Positions 10,493 to 21,265 of a stretch of 34,688 nt of DNA are shown here, one piece after another (position 1 is the stretch's first letter; every line of letters begins with the position of its first letter). This DNA is from Cymbomonas tetramitiformis (taxonomy: Eukaryota; Chlorophyta; Pyramimonadophyceae; Pyramimonadales; Pyramimonadaceae). The translations under genes and the position numbers were made by a program. The stretch is from assembly GCA_001247695.2 (NCBI GenBank), contig LGRX02035280.1, positions 1 to 34,688 on the forward strand, given 5' to 3'. Below the pieces are notes generated by a model. The model did no database searches. It saw only the letters and a program-made list of their open reading frames with translations, and had not been told where the DNA came from.

Positions 10493-11951
10493 GTTGTCTC
10501 AGCTTCTGGAGTCGTTCCTGACTGAGCACAGAATGAGAAAGTTCAGCCGGGAGGAGCAGAGAATGCTCGACGCGCGTTGCAAGGCCCTAGTGGAGGCAGG
10601 AGCGCTGCAACCACGTTCAGTTGCACAGACTGAGCTCACCGGGCGGATCCGGCTACACGCCGAAGACCTCAGGTTCACAGCACCTGAGCCCGGTACATCT
10701 GTGACCAGGCAGCTTGCAGATTTGTTGCGAGAACAGCGAGAAGCGAACGTGCGTGGCGACCAGAGGCGAGTGGAGCACTCCTGAGGAGCTAGTGGCTACG
10801 ACGCCAGGTGAATCAGCAGAGCAGAAAGGACGGACAGTGGCTCAGACTGATCCTGATCATCCGGACCTGACACGGGATCAGGAGGCACGAGCGAGCGACT
10901 CGGAGTACCTCTCAGCCAGCGCACAACCTTGGCTGGGGATGGCTGTGAACCCCTGGTGCGACGAGACCGGGAGTGGAAGCTGGACTCAGCAGCGCTTATT
11001 TGTGGATCGCACAGGCTACGCTCGCCTGTGCAAACTCTACGGCAAGCCCGAGGAGATGGAGCTAGAGCCAGGCTATGTGCGGGTGACGTTCGCGCGTTGC
11101 GGGGAGGAGAAGGATGTCGTGGAGACGGAGCTCCTATGGCCTGACTTCACACTGGTGGATCAGAAGATCAACAAGGAGACCAAGGTAGCTTCAGACACCT
11201 GGGTCACTCGCGCGAGGTGGAAGAAGGACAGTGACCCAGTGGTGCCTCCCGACTGTCAAGTGCATCGAGACGCGGGGCGCCATACCATGGCTGCGGTGCA
11301 GGAGTCGCTGAATGTTCAGCAAGTGTACCCTACAGGTGTCGTGACCGGCACGCTGATGTGGGACAAGAGGGGGCACCAGTTCTGCGTGCTCAGTGAAAAG
11401 ACGCGGGCTCATTGGGAGCTAATAATGGAGAGGCTGGTGCGCCACACTGAGGGTGACAGCGAGCGCATGTCCCCGATGGGCAGTGTGTCGGGCGAGTTTC
11501 AGCTGCCGTTCTACTACGAGAAGGACCAGCGCTGGTGCCACCAGCCCTTGAAGCATGTCCAGAAGGTGGACATCGTGGACCTGAGAGCGCGGTTGAGAAT
11601 GAAGTACGACGAGGTCGGTGTTGGCTGGCAGACAGGCGGTTCCATTGTTGGTTGGTGCTTTCGGACCTGGCATGCAAAGTGGAGAAGTTCTACCCAGTCA
11701 CAGATGGCGAAGGGGGGCACGGCGAAGTCTTTGACACCAACGATACTGCTCAGGAATTTCTGCATTTGGGGGAGGGCAGGATACTGTTGTCTGCTTGCAA
11801 GTCCGAGGACGACGCACGTGAGGAGTTGGCCAGGTATGGCATCAGGCGACCACCACCAGCGCAGACTCACAAAACTGTGAGATGGGATGGGGCAGGGCCA
11901 TCTGGCCATGCCTCACGTCCATCCAGTGGCAGCGCCAGACGGAGCCCCTGA
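10470..11951 (+). pseudogene. Conserved unknown domain A of the retroelement (copy 1)
   Basis: Coding sense runs first in frame 10494-10784 (open back to about 10470), then in 10714-11880, then from about 11640 in 11535-11951. Shared with copy 2: VTFARCGEEK (copy 2 VEFARCGEQK), YPTGVVTGTLMWD (YPSGEVTGILMWD), LQFP-like LPFYYE, a Q-VD--LR segment, and FYP...AQEFLHL (AQEYLHL). In standard Ty3/Gypsy elements the protease is followed closely by RT, so this domain is an extra. Its function is unknown; it shows no zinc knuckle and no integrase HHCC or DDE pattern. Premature stops and frame changes show decay. Confidence 0.6.
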
Positions 11952-12625
11952 GGCTGAGACATCAGATGTGGCTCAATGAACCGTTCGACCCCGAGACCAT
12001 GCAGCCACACACATTCCAGGGCACGTATGAGGCCGAGTCTGACACGAACAGTGTGGACGCAACTATAGTGTCCAAGTGGCTGGACGGAGCGCATGTCGCG
12101 GAACTGTCGCGGAAAGATGGGCAGACAGTCTTCCTGGACAGGTACCATCGCTACCAGGGTCAGGTATAATTCCAATTGGGGAAGTGCAACGCGGAGCGGG
12201 GCAAGGCGGGTTGCACACGTCTGAGCTCAGCTACAAGCAGATGCACCGTTACGCCTACTCCGCTGCGCAGGGACAGCGAAACGCGTACCTGCCTCTTGGA
12301 GGACAGTCAGCAGGCTGCAGTGGTGGGCTCCTGGGCACCATACGCCAGCACTTTGAGGACATGCTCGGTGGCGAGGACCTGACTGACTTGGCTCGGCGCC
12401 ACATGGATGCGGGCTTGCAACAGGGCACGCTACATGTCCTGATGACCCGAGCCACGCCTCGCGCGAAGCCAGTGTACTACGTCTTTGAGGCCCAGGAGTT
12501 CTATCACAAGCATGCCTCAGTCTTATGGCATCGAGTTCAAGCCGGAGTACCTGGCCGCAGCGACACGCAAGTTTGACCAGTGCTCCTGGCTGGGTGCCAT
12601 GGAAAGAGGCCGCACTCGTACATAG
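11952..12625 (+). pseudogene. Conserved unknown domain B of the retroelement (copy 1)
   Basis: Coding sense starts in the 11882-12169 frame (KWLDGAHVAELSRKDG), continues in 12076-12576 (LPLGGQ, then AKPVYYVFE) and ends in a third frame at a TAG (12623-12625). The copy 2 counterparts are TWLTADQAKELKSHSD, LPLGGQ and AKPVYYIFE, at matching distances. The pattern WL....A.EL with TVF...Y..R defines the start. The family is unknown. Frame changes and stops mark it as broken. Confidence 0.55.
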
Positions 12626-13382
12626 AGCCCCGTTGTCAGCACTCACGACTCGGGTGGAGGAGGCAGCGCGGACAGAGGAGCGGCGCGCCCAGCTGGCCCA
12701 GACGTTCATGGACGATGTGGCAGCAGCTGAGGAGGCGTCCCCGACAGCGCTTGAGGGGGCACACGCATCAGTATCTACTGTGGCGCCGCTGTTGGCAGCG
12801 ATGGCATCAGAGAGTTCCTTCCACTGGGGTTTAGAAGACGATGATGAGGTGAGATCCGCAGTGCGACCCTCGGTGAGCAGCCCTGCACACAGCGGAGGAG
12901 CGCCACCGAGTCCAACATGCAGTCAGTTGCCATCGCCGATGTCGACACCCGCAATGTCAGGGGCAGCCTCTGTTTCTGCAGGACACACTGCGACACGCGA
13001 CGTGAGAAAGAACGAGGTGCTATCACAGGAGATGCTCCTCAGCAACGCTGGTGGTGCTAATTCATACGGACGGAATGCGGTTGGCGATGTTATTCATGAT
13101 GTGAGATACGATGCTAGGGAGGACATATTAGTGTCTGAGGCGATCTCCAATGACATCTTCGGGGAAATGATGGGAGGACTACCTGCCGCCTTGCGTGACG
13201 ACTTTGACAGGGAGATAGGATGTTGGTCCGTCCAGTCCGTCAAACTTGGACGGGCGGACGGCTTGAACCAAACATTTTTTAACATTCCAAGATTTCGCAA
13301 ATTAGGGCTCCCATACTTAAGTCCATACTTAAGGAGTGTAACGCGTCGGCCCGCGTCGACGCCTGCGTTTTCCCATACTTAA
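12600..13382 (+). pseudogene. Ser/Pro/Ala-rich retroelement tail (copy 1)
   Basis: The open frame extends back to 12525, but convincing coding begins near 12600 (VEEAARTEERRAQLAQTF). It continues through an acidic patch (LEDDDEV), a Ser/Pro-rich linker (about 12860-12985) and a final acidic part (EAISNDIFGEMMGGLPAALR). I could not match it to copy 2 after domain B. The coding look fades near 13280 where CATACTTAAG repeats start. It is not recognised as a known domain. Confidence 0.4.
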
Positions 13383-13420
13383 GAAAATTTAAATTGTTTC
13401 TTGGTTCATACTTAAGGAAA
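13311..13420. repeat. CATACTTAAG short repeats
   Basis: CCATACTTAAG or CATACTTAAG occurs four times (near 13311, 13323, 13373 and 13408) with irregular spacing at the right edge of retroelement copy 1. Role unknown. Confidence 0.6.
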
Positions 13421-13663
13421 ATATACTGGTTTCTTGGGTAAGTGGGGGGTTGTGGTGGGGGCAAAGCGAGGTTCTGACCTACGCTTTTCGGTCTATACGG
13501 GCTATACTCGAAATTATTAATGAATACACGATACACAGTTCTGACAATCGTATACGATTGTCAGAACTGTTTACACGATTGTCAGAACTGTTTCCCAAAC
13601 GAATTTTGTAATTGTTTTGTTCTTAGTAAAATATTTACACTGAACCCCACAACAATAATATGG

Positions 13664-14152
13664 NNNNNNNNNNNNNNNNNNNNNNNNNNNNNNNNNNNNN
13701 NNNNNNNNNNNNNNNNNNNNNNNNNNNNNNNNNNNNNNNNNNNNNNNNNNNNNNNNNNNNNNNNNNNNNNNNNNNNNNNNNNNNNNNNNNNNNNNNNNNN
13801 NNNNNNNNNNNNNNNNNNNNNNNNNNNNNNNNNNNNNNNNNNNNNNNNNNNNNNNNNNNNNNNNNNNNNNNNNNNNNNNNNNNNNNNNNNNNNNNNNNNN
13901 NNNNNNNNNNNNNNNNNNNNNNNNNNNNNNNNNNNNNNNNNNNNNNNNNNNNNNNNNNNNNNNNNNNNNNNNNNNNNNNNNNNNNNNNNNNNNNNNNNNN
14001 NNNNNNNNNNNNNNNNNNNNNNNNNNNNNNNNNNNNNNNNNNNNNNNNNNNNNNNNNNNNNNNNNNNNNNNNNNNNNNNNNNNNNNNNNNNNNNNNNNNN
14101 NNNNNNNNNNNNNNNNNNNNNNNNNNNNNNNNNNNNNNNNNNNNNNNNNNNN
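13664..14152. other. Assembly gap (run of N, 489 bases)
   Basis: All bases are N, so open frames crossing it are meaningless. It lies inside the palindrome array, the sort of sequence that blocks sequencing and assembly; its true length is unknown. Confidence 0.99.
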
Positions 14153-14438
14153 GTAGAGGAAGTGGGCGAGATTTTTTAAAAAAAAGCTCGTATTATTGTT
14201 ATAAGTAAAATAGAAATTATAATCCGTCACAGTAGTCTGCTTCGTACTTGCTGGCTATTGCAAGGAAACTCCACGACAACTGCATCAATGTCGGAGTGAA
14301 TGCACATCAAAGCCCGGTAGAGGCTATAAATTGGCTTCTGAACTGGTCTGACAAGTTTTGGCGTAACATCGATTTTCCTGCGAATCCTGCGATATCTCGT
14401 GCGAATAAACAAGGCAGCGACTACGCCAGACTCGGACA

Positions 14439-14710
14439 CAGTTTTGACAACCGTGCACGTTTGTCAAAACTGACCACGACCGCAGGCTCGGACTAGCTTT
14501 TGACAATCGTATACGATTGTCAAAGCTGGCGACTACGGCAGGCTCGGTCATGCAGTTTTGACAATCGTGCACGATTGTCAAAACTGACCACGACCGCAGG
14601 CTCGGACTAGCTTTTGACAATCGTATACGATTGTCGAAGCTGGCGACTACGGCCTCGGGCTCGGACACAGTTTTGACAATCGTGCACGATTGTCAAAACT
14701 GACCACGACC
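14439..14710. repeat. 115-bp higher-order repeat within the palindrome array
   Basis: CAGTTTTGACAA starts units at 14439, 14553 and 14668 (114 and 115 bp). Each full unit holds one GTGCAC-core and one GTATAC-core palindrome, separated by ACCACGACCGCAGGCTCGG and by GGCGACTACGGC-type spacers. Confidence 0.8.
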
Positions 14711-15020
14711 GCAGGCTCGGACTCGCACGGACACGCAAGTCTTTCAGAGTCTGCAGGAAAGACGGTTCTGACAATCGTGCACGATTGTCAAAACCTAGCA
14801 AAACGTAACGGACCTAGCGCCCAAGCTTCACAATCGTATACGATTGTCACGCGTGAGTCAGGGGACCGGTCAAAGGTTGCGAATACGGCAGGCTCGGACT
14901 CAGCTTTGACAATCGTATACGAGTGTCAAAGCTTACGACTACGGCAGGCTCAAACTCAGCTTTGACAATTGTATACGATTGTCAAAGCTGACGACGTTTT
15001 TCCCCTTCTAATTGTTGTCT

Positions 15021-15200
15021 GTAGAAAAGCTGGTTTTGACAATCGTATACGATTGCCAAAGCTGGCGACGTTTTCTTTTTGATATAATTGTTGAGTCTGT
15101 AGAAAAGCTGGTTTTGACAATCGTATACGATTGTCAAAGCTGGCGACGTTTTTTTTTGTCTTGAGTTCTTGAGTCTGTAGAAAAGCTGGTTTTGACAATC
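15021..15200. repeat. 78-79-bp higher-order repeat within the palindrome array
   Basis: GTAGAAAAGCTGGTTTTGAC starts units at 15021, 15099 and 15178. Each unit carries one palindrome followed by GCTGGCGACGTTTT and a T-rich spacer of variable length. The third palindrome is decayed. Confidence 0.8.
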
Positions 15201-15224
15201 GGATGCGAATTTCAAACTTGACTA

Positions 15225-15243
15225 TTCGGCGCAGTGCGCCGAA
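15225..15243. other. Perfect hairpin at the right edge of the palindrome array
   Basis: TTCGGCGCAGTGCGCCGAA has 9-bp perfect arms around one base. It differs in sequence from the array palindromes and is single copy. It is not followed by a T-run and is not a credible terminator. Confidence 0.6.
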
Positions 15244-15286
15244 GGAAAACTATGCATACCTTCGGCAAAACCCGGGCTGCGCGCGT

Positions 15287-15770
15287 CTAGTACACCTGCG
15301 ACCTCAAACAAACCGATCTAAATACTAATTCTGACCCTTGGTAAACACGTCGCAGCGTTTCAGCATCCCAAAAAATTCACTTCCATGGAGGACCTCCTAC
15401 TGTGGCACACTGTGCCACAAATACGACTTTCATGGGCTAAAACGGGCCATACTAATCTAATACACCTGCGACCTCAAACATCTAATTCTAATACTAATTT
15501 TGACCCTTGGTAAACACGTCGCAGCGTTTCAGCATCCCAAAAAATTCACTTCCATGGAGGACCTCCTACTGTGGCACACTGTGCCACAAATACGACTTTC
15601 ATGGGCTAAAACGGGCTATACTAATCTAATACACCTGCGACCTCAAACATCTAATTCTAAATACTAATTTTGACCCTTGGTAAACACGTCGCAGCGTTTC
15701 AGCATCCCAAAAAATTGCACTTCTAAGCAGCTCCTATTGTGGCACCACTACGACTTTCCTAGGCAAAATC
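15287..15770. repeat. 170-bp tandem repeat (three copies, third incomplete)
   Basis: The phrase TACACCTGCGACCTCAAACA starts units at 15291, 15461 and 15630. Each unit contains TTGACCCTTGGTAAACACGT and CGCAGCGTTTCAGCATCCC. The first two contain the inverted repeat TGTGGCACACTGTGCCACA (9-bp arms); the third loses it to a deletion (TTGTGGCACCAC) and diverges after about 15770. Confidence 0.85.
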
Positions 15771-16824
15771 GGGTAACGTACCCGCGTAAACACAACACGC
15801 AGAAGAAAGGGCACGCTTCGTTCCTCCGCAAATGTAAACCAATTTTCTTTTGCGCTGTGCAGGGTCTTCGTAACAAAAATATTATTAAACGTTCTGGAAC
15901 ATAAATTCTCCTTCTTCAAACGGAGCCCATCTGAAAACTGCGTGTTGTTTTTCACATGTGTTTTGCTCTTCTAAGTGGGGCGCATGATTTCTACATGAAG
16001 TGCGCATCGCGCATGATCGGCATCATTACGATCTCTCGTCATGGGACAGCACGCTGGTTCTTCGAGCCCCGATGCGCCCCAAGGCGACGATCGTCATTTG
16101 TTAAATAATGGACGACGATACATGAAATCTCGCCCATTCCAAATTGCATCAGTCATCGGGACTCATGTAATATTTATATTTCCGCGATGATCCGCCTGGC
16201 TTATCCATTTACCGCTCGTCGTACAATTGTAATATGATCACTGCCAAATATCATATACGACGATGTATAGAATATTGGACGAACAACAGAAGAACACCGG
16301 CCTCTTCCTAATTGCATAAGTTCTCGGAATTTATACTATACGTATATATTCAAGATGATTTGCAAGACTTACCGATTCCCTGCCTATTGTCGTAGGATAA
16401 CGGCCGAATCTTGGATACGACGATTTATAGCACGAGCTCGTTCACCGTATTTCCTTCATGTGCAACGCGAGTCACAAAAATATGAATTATATATTACACA
16501 CGTTTCAATACAGTCGAATCCGAAAAGTGAAATATATATAAGAACGCCACGATACTCGCCGATCGGTTCCGGAAAGCGCGTCCAGTGATAATTTAGTATA
16601 CTCTCAGACTGATATCGCAAACCTCGTGGATGACGCCACTCCTGAATTCTGATTCGAAAAACACGTTTCATGTCATTTATACAGTCTGACGTCACTCGTG
16701 TATAATGATTCAAAAATGACTTGTCGCGAGGATTATGTTCCTTATATGCACCCGAATCGGGTTGTGTCCCATATACTGGAGTGGCACAATTCGAATAAAT
16801 ATGTTGAAAACTGCACACTCAAAA
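15771..16824. other. AT-rich spacer with an old duplication of about 172 bp
   Basis: No gene is seen. Segments beginning near 16134 (ATTCCAAATTGCATCAG) and 16306 (TTCCTAATTGCATAAG) stay alignable for over 100 bp (GATGAT..GC, CGTCGTA or TGTCGTA, TACGACGAT.TATAG), which suggests a diverged tandem duplication. Retroelement homology starts abruptly at about 16825. Confidence 0.4.
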
Positions 16825-16831
16825 ACCCCGG

Positions 16832-17365
16832 ATGTTGGCGCTGGTGTCCTCTGGGGGTGAGTTGATGCTCTACCGGGCCATTCTCATGGACACTGGTGCC
16901 AACTGCAACATCATCTCCATCGCCGTTGTTAGGCGACTTGGGCTCACAGTCTACGAGGCTGGCACTGGAGCCAAGGTCACCAGGTGTGACAACAGCCCCA
17001 CCAAGTTCACTCACTACTGTCACGTGGACGTCATACTGGCAGCAGGCACGCCGCACATGACGCTTCATCGGCTTCATGCCTTCGTGACATTTGAGCGAGA
17101 CGACTCTTGGGATCTGCTGGTGGGCACCGGGCCATTGAAGAACTCCCTCATGATCGATATCAAGCTCGGGAGTGGCGTGGCTGTGTCCCATGCGCCCTCA
17201 GTCTTGGGCATGGACACCCAGGTGATTCTTCCCCTGGTGGATATGACACCACCTAAGCGCCCCAGCCAGCAGTGTCAGGCGAGTGGACCCGATCGTTTGC
17301 CTAACGACAGAGATCTTCGGTCCAGATCTGGTGTACGGATGGCCAGAGCACCATGCTTCCAGTGA
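16832..17365 (+). pseudogene. Retroelement aspartic protease (copy 2)
   Basis: ILMDTGANCNIISI near residue 20 is the aspartic protease active-site motif. The frame parallels copy 1 throughout (VTRCDNSP, HVDVILAAGTPHMTLHRL, GTGPLKNS, LPLVDMTPP). About 70 residues that precede this point in copy 1 are absent, so the 5' end is truncated; ATG at 16832 may be fortuitous. After LPLVDMTPP (about 17255) coding sense passes to the +1 frame, which carries the match to DPRVYLATEIF of copy 1, so the last 35 residues of this frame are out of register. Confidence 0.7.
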
Positions 17366-18470
17366 AAAGAAAGGGAGGGTCGCTGCCTCCGGGGTTCGCT
17401 CTGAGCACATCGATGACATACACGCGTCTCCTATACGGTCGCGTTCTCCGTCACCAGAGCCTGGCGAGCTCGCAGGCGTACAAGGACTGCGACAACGAGC
17501 CCACTTTTGGAGGTGTCCCATGGACGCGCGCCGGAAGAGTGCGTTACCATCGCTGACAAGCAATTGGCAGGAGGAGTCGGAGCGCATGCTCGTGGGACTC
17601 TGTGCGAACCCGCTCCCTTGGGAAGGCTGCAGAATGAAGCTTTGGGACAACCGTGCGGACATCGTCAGTGGCCCGTACAGGTGGAAGAACCAAAGGTTGT
17701 ACAAAGATAAGAACGACACTGCGTGGCTGTGCTGCATTGTCAAGCATCATGACCTGACAGAGAGACCTTCCCTGGAACACGTCCCTGTGGAGTTTGCCCG
17801 GTGTGGTGAGCAGAAATGGGTGCGGGAAGACCAACTGAAGTGGCCCAACTGGTTGGGCATCGATCAGAAGATGTACCAGAACGAGGAGGATGACGAGTGG
17901 ATGTTCACGGACAGCTACACCACCCACATACCGTCCAACAAGCGGGATGTCGTCTACCCCAGGCAGACTGGTCCAATGATCGACAACAGCCGGCTGAGGA
18001 TGTTACAGGACAAGGTGAAGGAGCTGCAGAAGTATCCCAGTGGTGAGGTCACCGGCATCCTCATGTGGGACTTTAGCAAGCGCGTCTTCTGCGTCCAGCC
18101 TGAGTCAGCCACTCAATACATTGATATGATGGAGTCCACGTTAGATCATGCTGCGGTGTACAACAGCCAGGAGCTGCTGCAGGAGCTTCAGTTTCCTCAT
18201 TGGTATGAAAGCGCTGGCGTGTGGGAGTATCAGCTGCTCAGGTACCTCCAGCCAGTGGACATGCCGCAGCTCAGAAAAGGACTGTACCAGGCGTGGTTGA
18301 GAGACGGACAGAATCGGCCACCCTTGGAGCTGGTCAAGCTAGAATCCAAGCCCATCAAGTTCTACCCGCCCCCGGTTGACGACGGTATCGGGGTTGGCAA
18401 GGTATTCACTGACAATGCGTCTGCACAGGAGTACCTGCACTTGCAGGGGAAGGCAGGAAGATGCTCCGGC
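17283..18470 (+). pseudogene. Conserved unknown domain A of the retroelement (copy 2)
   Basis: The frame is intact over about 395 residues. An N-terminal low-complexity part (SPIRSRSPSPEPGEL) is followed by the conserved region with WKNQRLYKDKNDTAWLC, VEFARCGEQKWV, WPNWLGIDQKM, YPSGEVTGILMWD, LQFPHWYE, YLQPVDMPQLRKGL and AQEYLHLQGK. The same blocks occur in copy 1 with clear protein but weak DNA similarity, as expected if the family evolved under protein-level selection. The frame stays open to 18917, but homology and composition move to the next frame at about 18460. No known domain is recognised. Confidence 0.6.
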
Positions 18471-19874
18471 GTGCTGACACAAGAGCATCGGGTCTGGACG
18501 CGATTGGAGCCGAAGGTCGTCGCAGGTCGCCACCGCCACGGGCTCAGCGCAGGTCACCACCGCCATCAGCTCGACACAGGTCGCCACCGCCTTCCGCTAC
18601 TGCCGCAGAGGCAGGACCTTCCCGCGCGATCGCCGGCCCATCTCGTGCCAGGTCCCCCGTTCATGAGCAATCGGCCCTTGCCAGGTTGTCAGGACCACCA
18701 CAACACCCCACGCCGATGGGGTCGCCAACGCCGTCCCCCAGGTCTGACGACGCACTGGCAGGGGGGCCTCCTTCCGATGCGGGGACGTGGACATGGTCAC
18801 CACCTCAAGCCCCATATGGAACGCCACCTCTATCCCCGTCTGGGACACCGTCTCCGTCCCCGTCATGCTCCTCAGTGGGCTCGGATTGGCAGGCTGTCGA
18901 GGCGGCCACGAGGGTGAGGGAAGCGTCCACCCAATCGTCACGGACCTGGTTGACCGCTGACCAGGCGAAGGAGTTGAAGTCCCATAGCGACGTCACAGTG
19001 TTCATGGTGAAGTATGTGGACAGACGTGATCGCCCCGTCCTGTTTCAGCTGGGCGAGTGTTATGCTCGGCGAGGGTTGGCGAACCCTCATGAGGTCTCTG
19101 GCAGTGTGTCGAGCCGGTACAACAAAACGATCGTCTGTGCCAAGAGTGGTTGGCATCTTCCTCTGGGAGGTCAAACCAAGTCACCAGACTTGCTGGGGGC
19201 CGTTAAGCTGGCCTTCGACGATTTGATCCAATTTGGTGGTGAGGGTCGACGGGCGCATGCATGTGTGATGATGCTGGGCACGCACATGACTTTCCGGTCC
19301 GCGCACGTGCTTCGTTGCATGGAGAATCCAACCGCCAAGCCTGTGTACTACATCTTCGAGGATGACGAACGTGTGATATCTGAAACAGCTCAGTTCGCAG
19401 AGGCATATCTCATGGACGAGGATCGCAAGTTCACGCAGCTGAGGTATGTGACCAATGAAAGGGCCGCTCCATGGGTGCGACCGGCGCTCAATATACTGGA
19501 AGAGCGCCTTCACCCACCTTCTGCGGTCGGGGGACAAGCACTTCGCGCTCGGGTGGCAAAAAGGCCAGAGCATATGGACAGGGATGAAGAGCACCCGACA
19601 TATTCTCGTCGACGAGCGCTCGACAGCGGTTTGCAGCAATTGGGGACGCGCGCTGGCATTCCTGCGCCCACTATATCCGGCTGGCCACCCATGTCTCAGA
19701 CCGCACCTCTCTCCACTGGCCGTGGCGGGGCATCTTCTCGTGTCTCACCCTGGCGTGAAGCACCCTGGCCGAGCACTGGACTCACCTCACGGTGCCCCGA
19801 TTCTCCTGCCGTTTCTACAAGCAGTGCTTTGGCAGAGGCGTTCGAGAATCACACGCAGGAAGCCCGTGCGCGTT
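18461..19874 (+). pseudogene. Pro/Ser linker and conserved unknown domain B (copy 2), cut by the CACTA insertion
   Basis: The first 140 or so residues are a disordered-looking linker with three RSPPP-type repeats and then GTPPLSPSGTPSPSPS. Domain B follows: TWLTADQAKELKSHSD, FQLGECYARRGLA, LPLGGQTKSPDLLGAVKLAF, AKPVYYIFEDDE and DRKFTQLRYV, paralleling copy 1. From about 19500 another frame (19455-19898) is also open and reads protein-like (FALGWQKGQSIWTGMK); it is the one that joins in frame to 23723 after removal of the transposon. Which frame was used there cannot be decided. The transposon starts at 19875 and supplies the last residues of both frames. Confidence 0.55.
19872..19874. other. 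Target-site duplication, left copy (GTT)
   Basis: GTT immediately precedes CACTAC at 19875 and is repeated at 23723-23725 right after the inverse end. A 3-bp duplication is the CACTA hallmark. Confidence 0.8.
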
Positions 19875-20219
19875 CACTACAGAAATTCTGTACCCTAGTC
19901 GTACACTAATATGGATAGGTACCCTAAAATATTAGAGTGCAATCTCAAATATTGGGGGGCATTGTGTCAATTTAGGGAGTGATTCTAGTGTGCATTAGGA
20001 TGTATAATATCCAAATAGCACCCATAGCAATCGAATACATCCTAACTAGACACGCACTAATGCACGCACTAATACACCCTAACTACACCCTAGCCGCGCA
20101 TGCTATCGCTTCCACATTTTAACATGCGATAGAGTATATTAGTGTTAATTTATAGTACAATACAAATGACACCTTAAATCATACTAATGCACCCTAAGAT
20201 ACCACGAGATGATATGGAT

Positions 20220-20490
20220 TACATTCGGATGCATTAGAGTACAATCCAAATTCACTCTAAAGTACACTGATAAACCATAAGGTGAAATATATACATATCG
20301 AGTGCGTTAGGGTATTTTAGAGTGCATTAGGTGCACATTACATCTGCCGATTAGAGTGCATTCGGATGCATTAGAGTACTATCCGAATTCACTCTAAAGC
20401 ACACCGATATACCACAAGTGAAATATATACATATCGAGTGCATTATTAGGGTATTTTAAGAGTGCATATTAAATCTGCGAAATAAATACT
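20220..20490. repeat. 137-bp internal duplication and subterminal motifs (left arm)
   Basis: ATGCATTAGAGTAC starts two similar segments at 20229 and 20366, each with TTCACTCTAAAG and GAAATATATACATATCGAGTG. The same pair is mirrored in the right arm (about 23105-23370). The outer 600 bp of each arm is dense in CACTAAT, GTGCATTAG and TTAGAGTGCA in both orientations, which resembles the subterminal transposase-binding repeats known in CACTA elements. Confidence 0.7.
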
Positions 20491-21196
20491 TCTAACCGTT
20501 GACCAACAAAAACATTGAGTCATTATGCTTGCAGATTATCTATGACTAGCTAACGTGTTATCGTTGGCATGAGTAGTTGCTTTCATCCATACAAGAACTG
20601 CTACTAGAATATTTCGTTATGTATGCTACCTAGTCGCATTCTTGCACAGTGACATGTTTGAACTTAGAACGCACTGTGCAGTCGCTACCATGTCACTCAG
20701 GCAAGCATGCAGTGGGCAGGCCCACGAGGTGAAGCAACGCATGGGATCCCAGAGTAGGAAGCTAAACATGTTTAAACGTATATCTTGAAACTTACTTAAA
20801 AGTGTTCTAATCAAAATTTGCTACCTATCCAAGTTACTGCACAACATTTATCACCTAGCTACGAAACAACACAACCAGCAAATTCCGCAGCGTGGCTGCT
20901 TCCACTGACTCCGCATGCGTTGCCCGTTCCGACGACATTTGCGATTGCGTTACGCAGCAGACCAAGTTAGTACAAACAGGCATCACAGAACCAACCATAC
21001 TGACGATAAAATGCACAACAGCGACATTGCGCAACAAATTACATGTCAGCAAACTTACTTGGGTGTGTCCTCTAGTGTGGCGACGGTTATGTCCTCACTG
21101 CTGCCGCCCCATGCGCGCTGCGACCGAAACCACTGCGTTGTTAGCACAAAGTAAATACACATAACATCATATAGAACGAGAAACTCAAAATTTCAG

Positions 21197-21265
21197 CGGG
21201 GTGAGTTGGCTTTGAACCAACAACTCCCAGCCCGTTGGGCTGGTGAGATGCACACATATCACCCC
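21197..21265 (-). other. tRNA-like fold in the left arm
   Basis: This is the mirror copy of the plus-strand fold at 22298-22367, one base shorter in the D-arm region. The acceptor stem, anticodon arm and T arm are unchanged. It is read outward, toward the left tip of the element. See the right-arm entry for details. Confidence 0.45.

Larger units (their letters stand above)
9686..13382 (+). mobile_element. Decayed retroelement, copy 1 (protease plus unknown domains A and B)
   Basis: An aspartic protease frame is followed by two coding regions that match, in order and at similar spacing, those of the copy beginning at 16825. The distance from the protease DTGA motif to the KPVYY motif is about 2.5 kb in both. 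Coding sense moves between all three plus-strand frames at least six times (near 10470, 10750, 11640, 11951, 12170, 12510 and 12600), so this copy is dead. No LTRs, gag, RT or integrase are visible; the right edge runs into repeats and the assembly gap. DNA similarity between copies is low while protein motifs persist. Confidence 0.7.
13536..15215. repeat. Array of long perfect palindromes (about 14 copies)
   Basis: The core GACAATCGTATACGATTGTC is a perfect 20-bp palindrome. Copies lie at 13536-13569 (34 bp perfect), a half copy at 13573-13590, then about 14439, 14491, 14553, 14611, 14668, 14765, 14828, 14901, 14957, 15033, 15113 and 15190 (the last decayed). Inner cores alternate between GTATAC and GTGCAC. 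Outer arms are TTCTGAC/GTCAGAA, TTTTGAC/GTCAAAA or CTTTGAC/GTCAAAG, so most differences are paired and keep the symmetry. The assembly gap lies inside the array. It could be a binding-site array, a hairpin-forming satellite or a set of tiny foldback elements. Confidence 0.85.

Noticed and set aside
10380..10494. Programmed +1 frameshift after the protease
   Set aside because: Both copies change to the +1 frame after the protease, but at different points relative to the conserved motifs (before the TEIF motif in copy 2, after it in copy 1), so independent indels are more likely.
13520..14230. Open frames spanning the N run on both strands
   Set aside because: They consist almost entirely of unknown bases.
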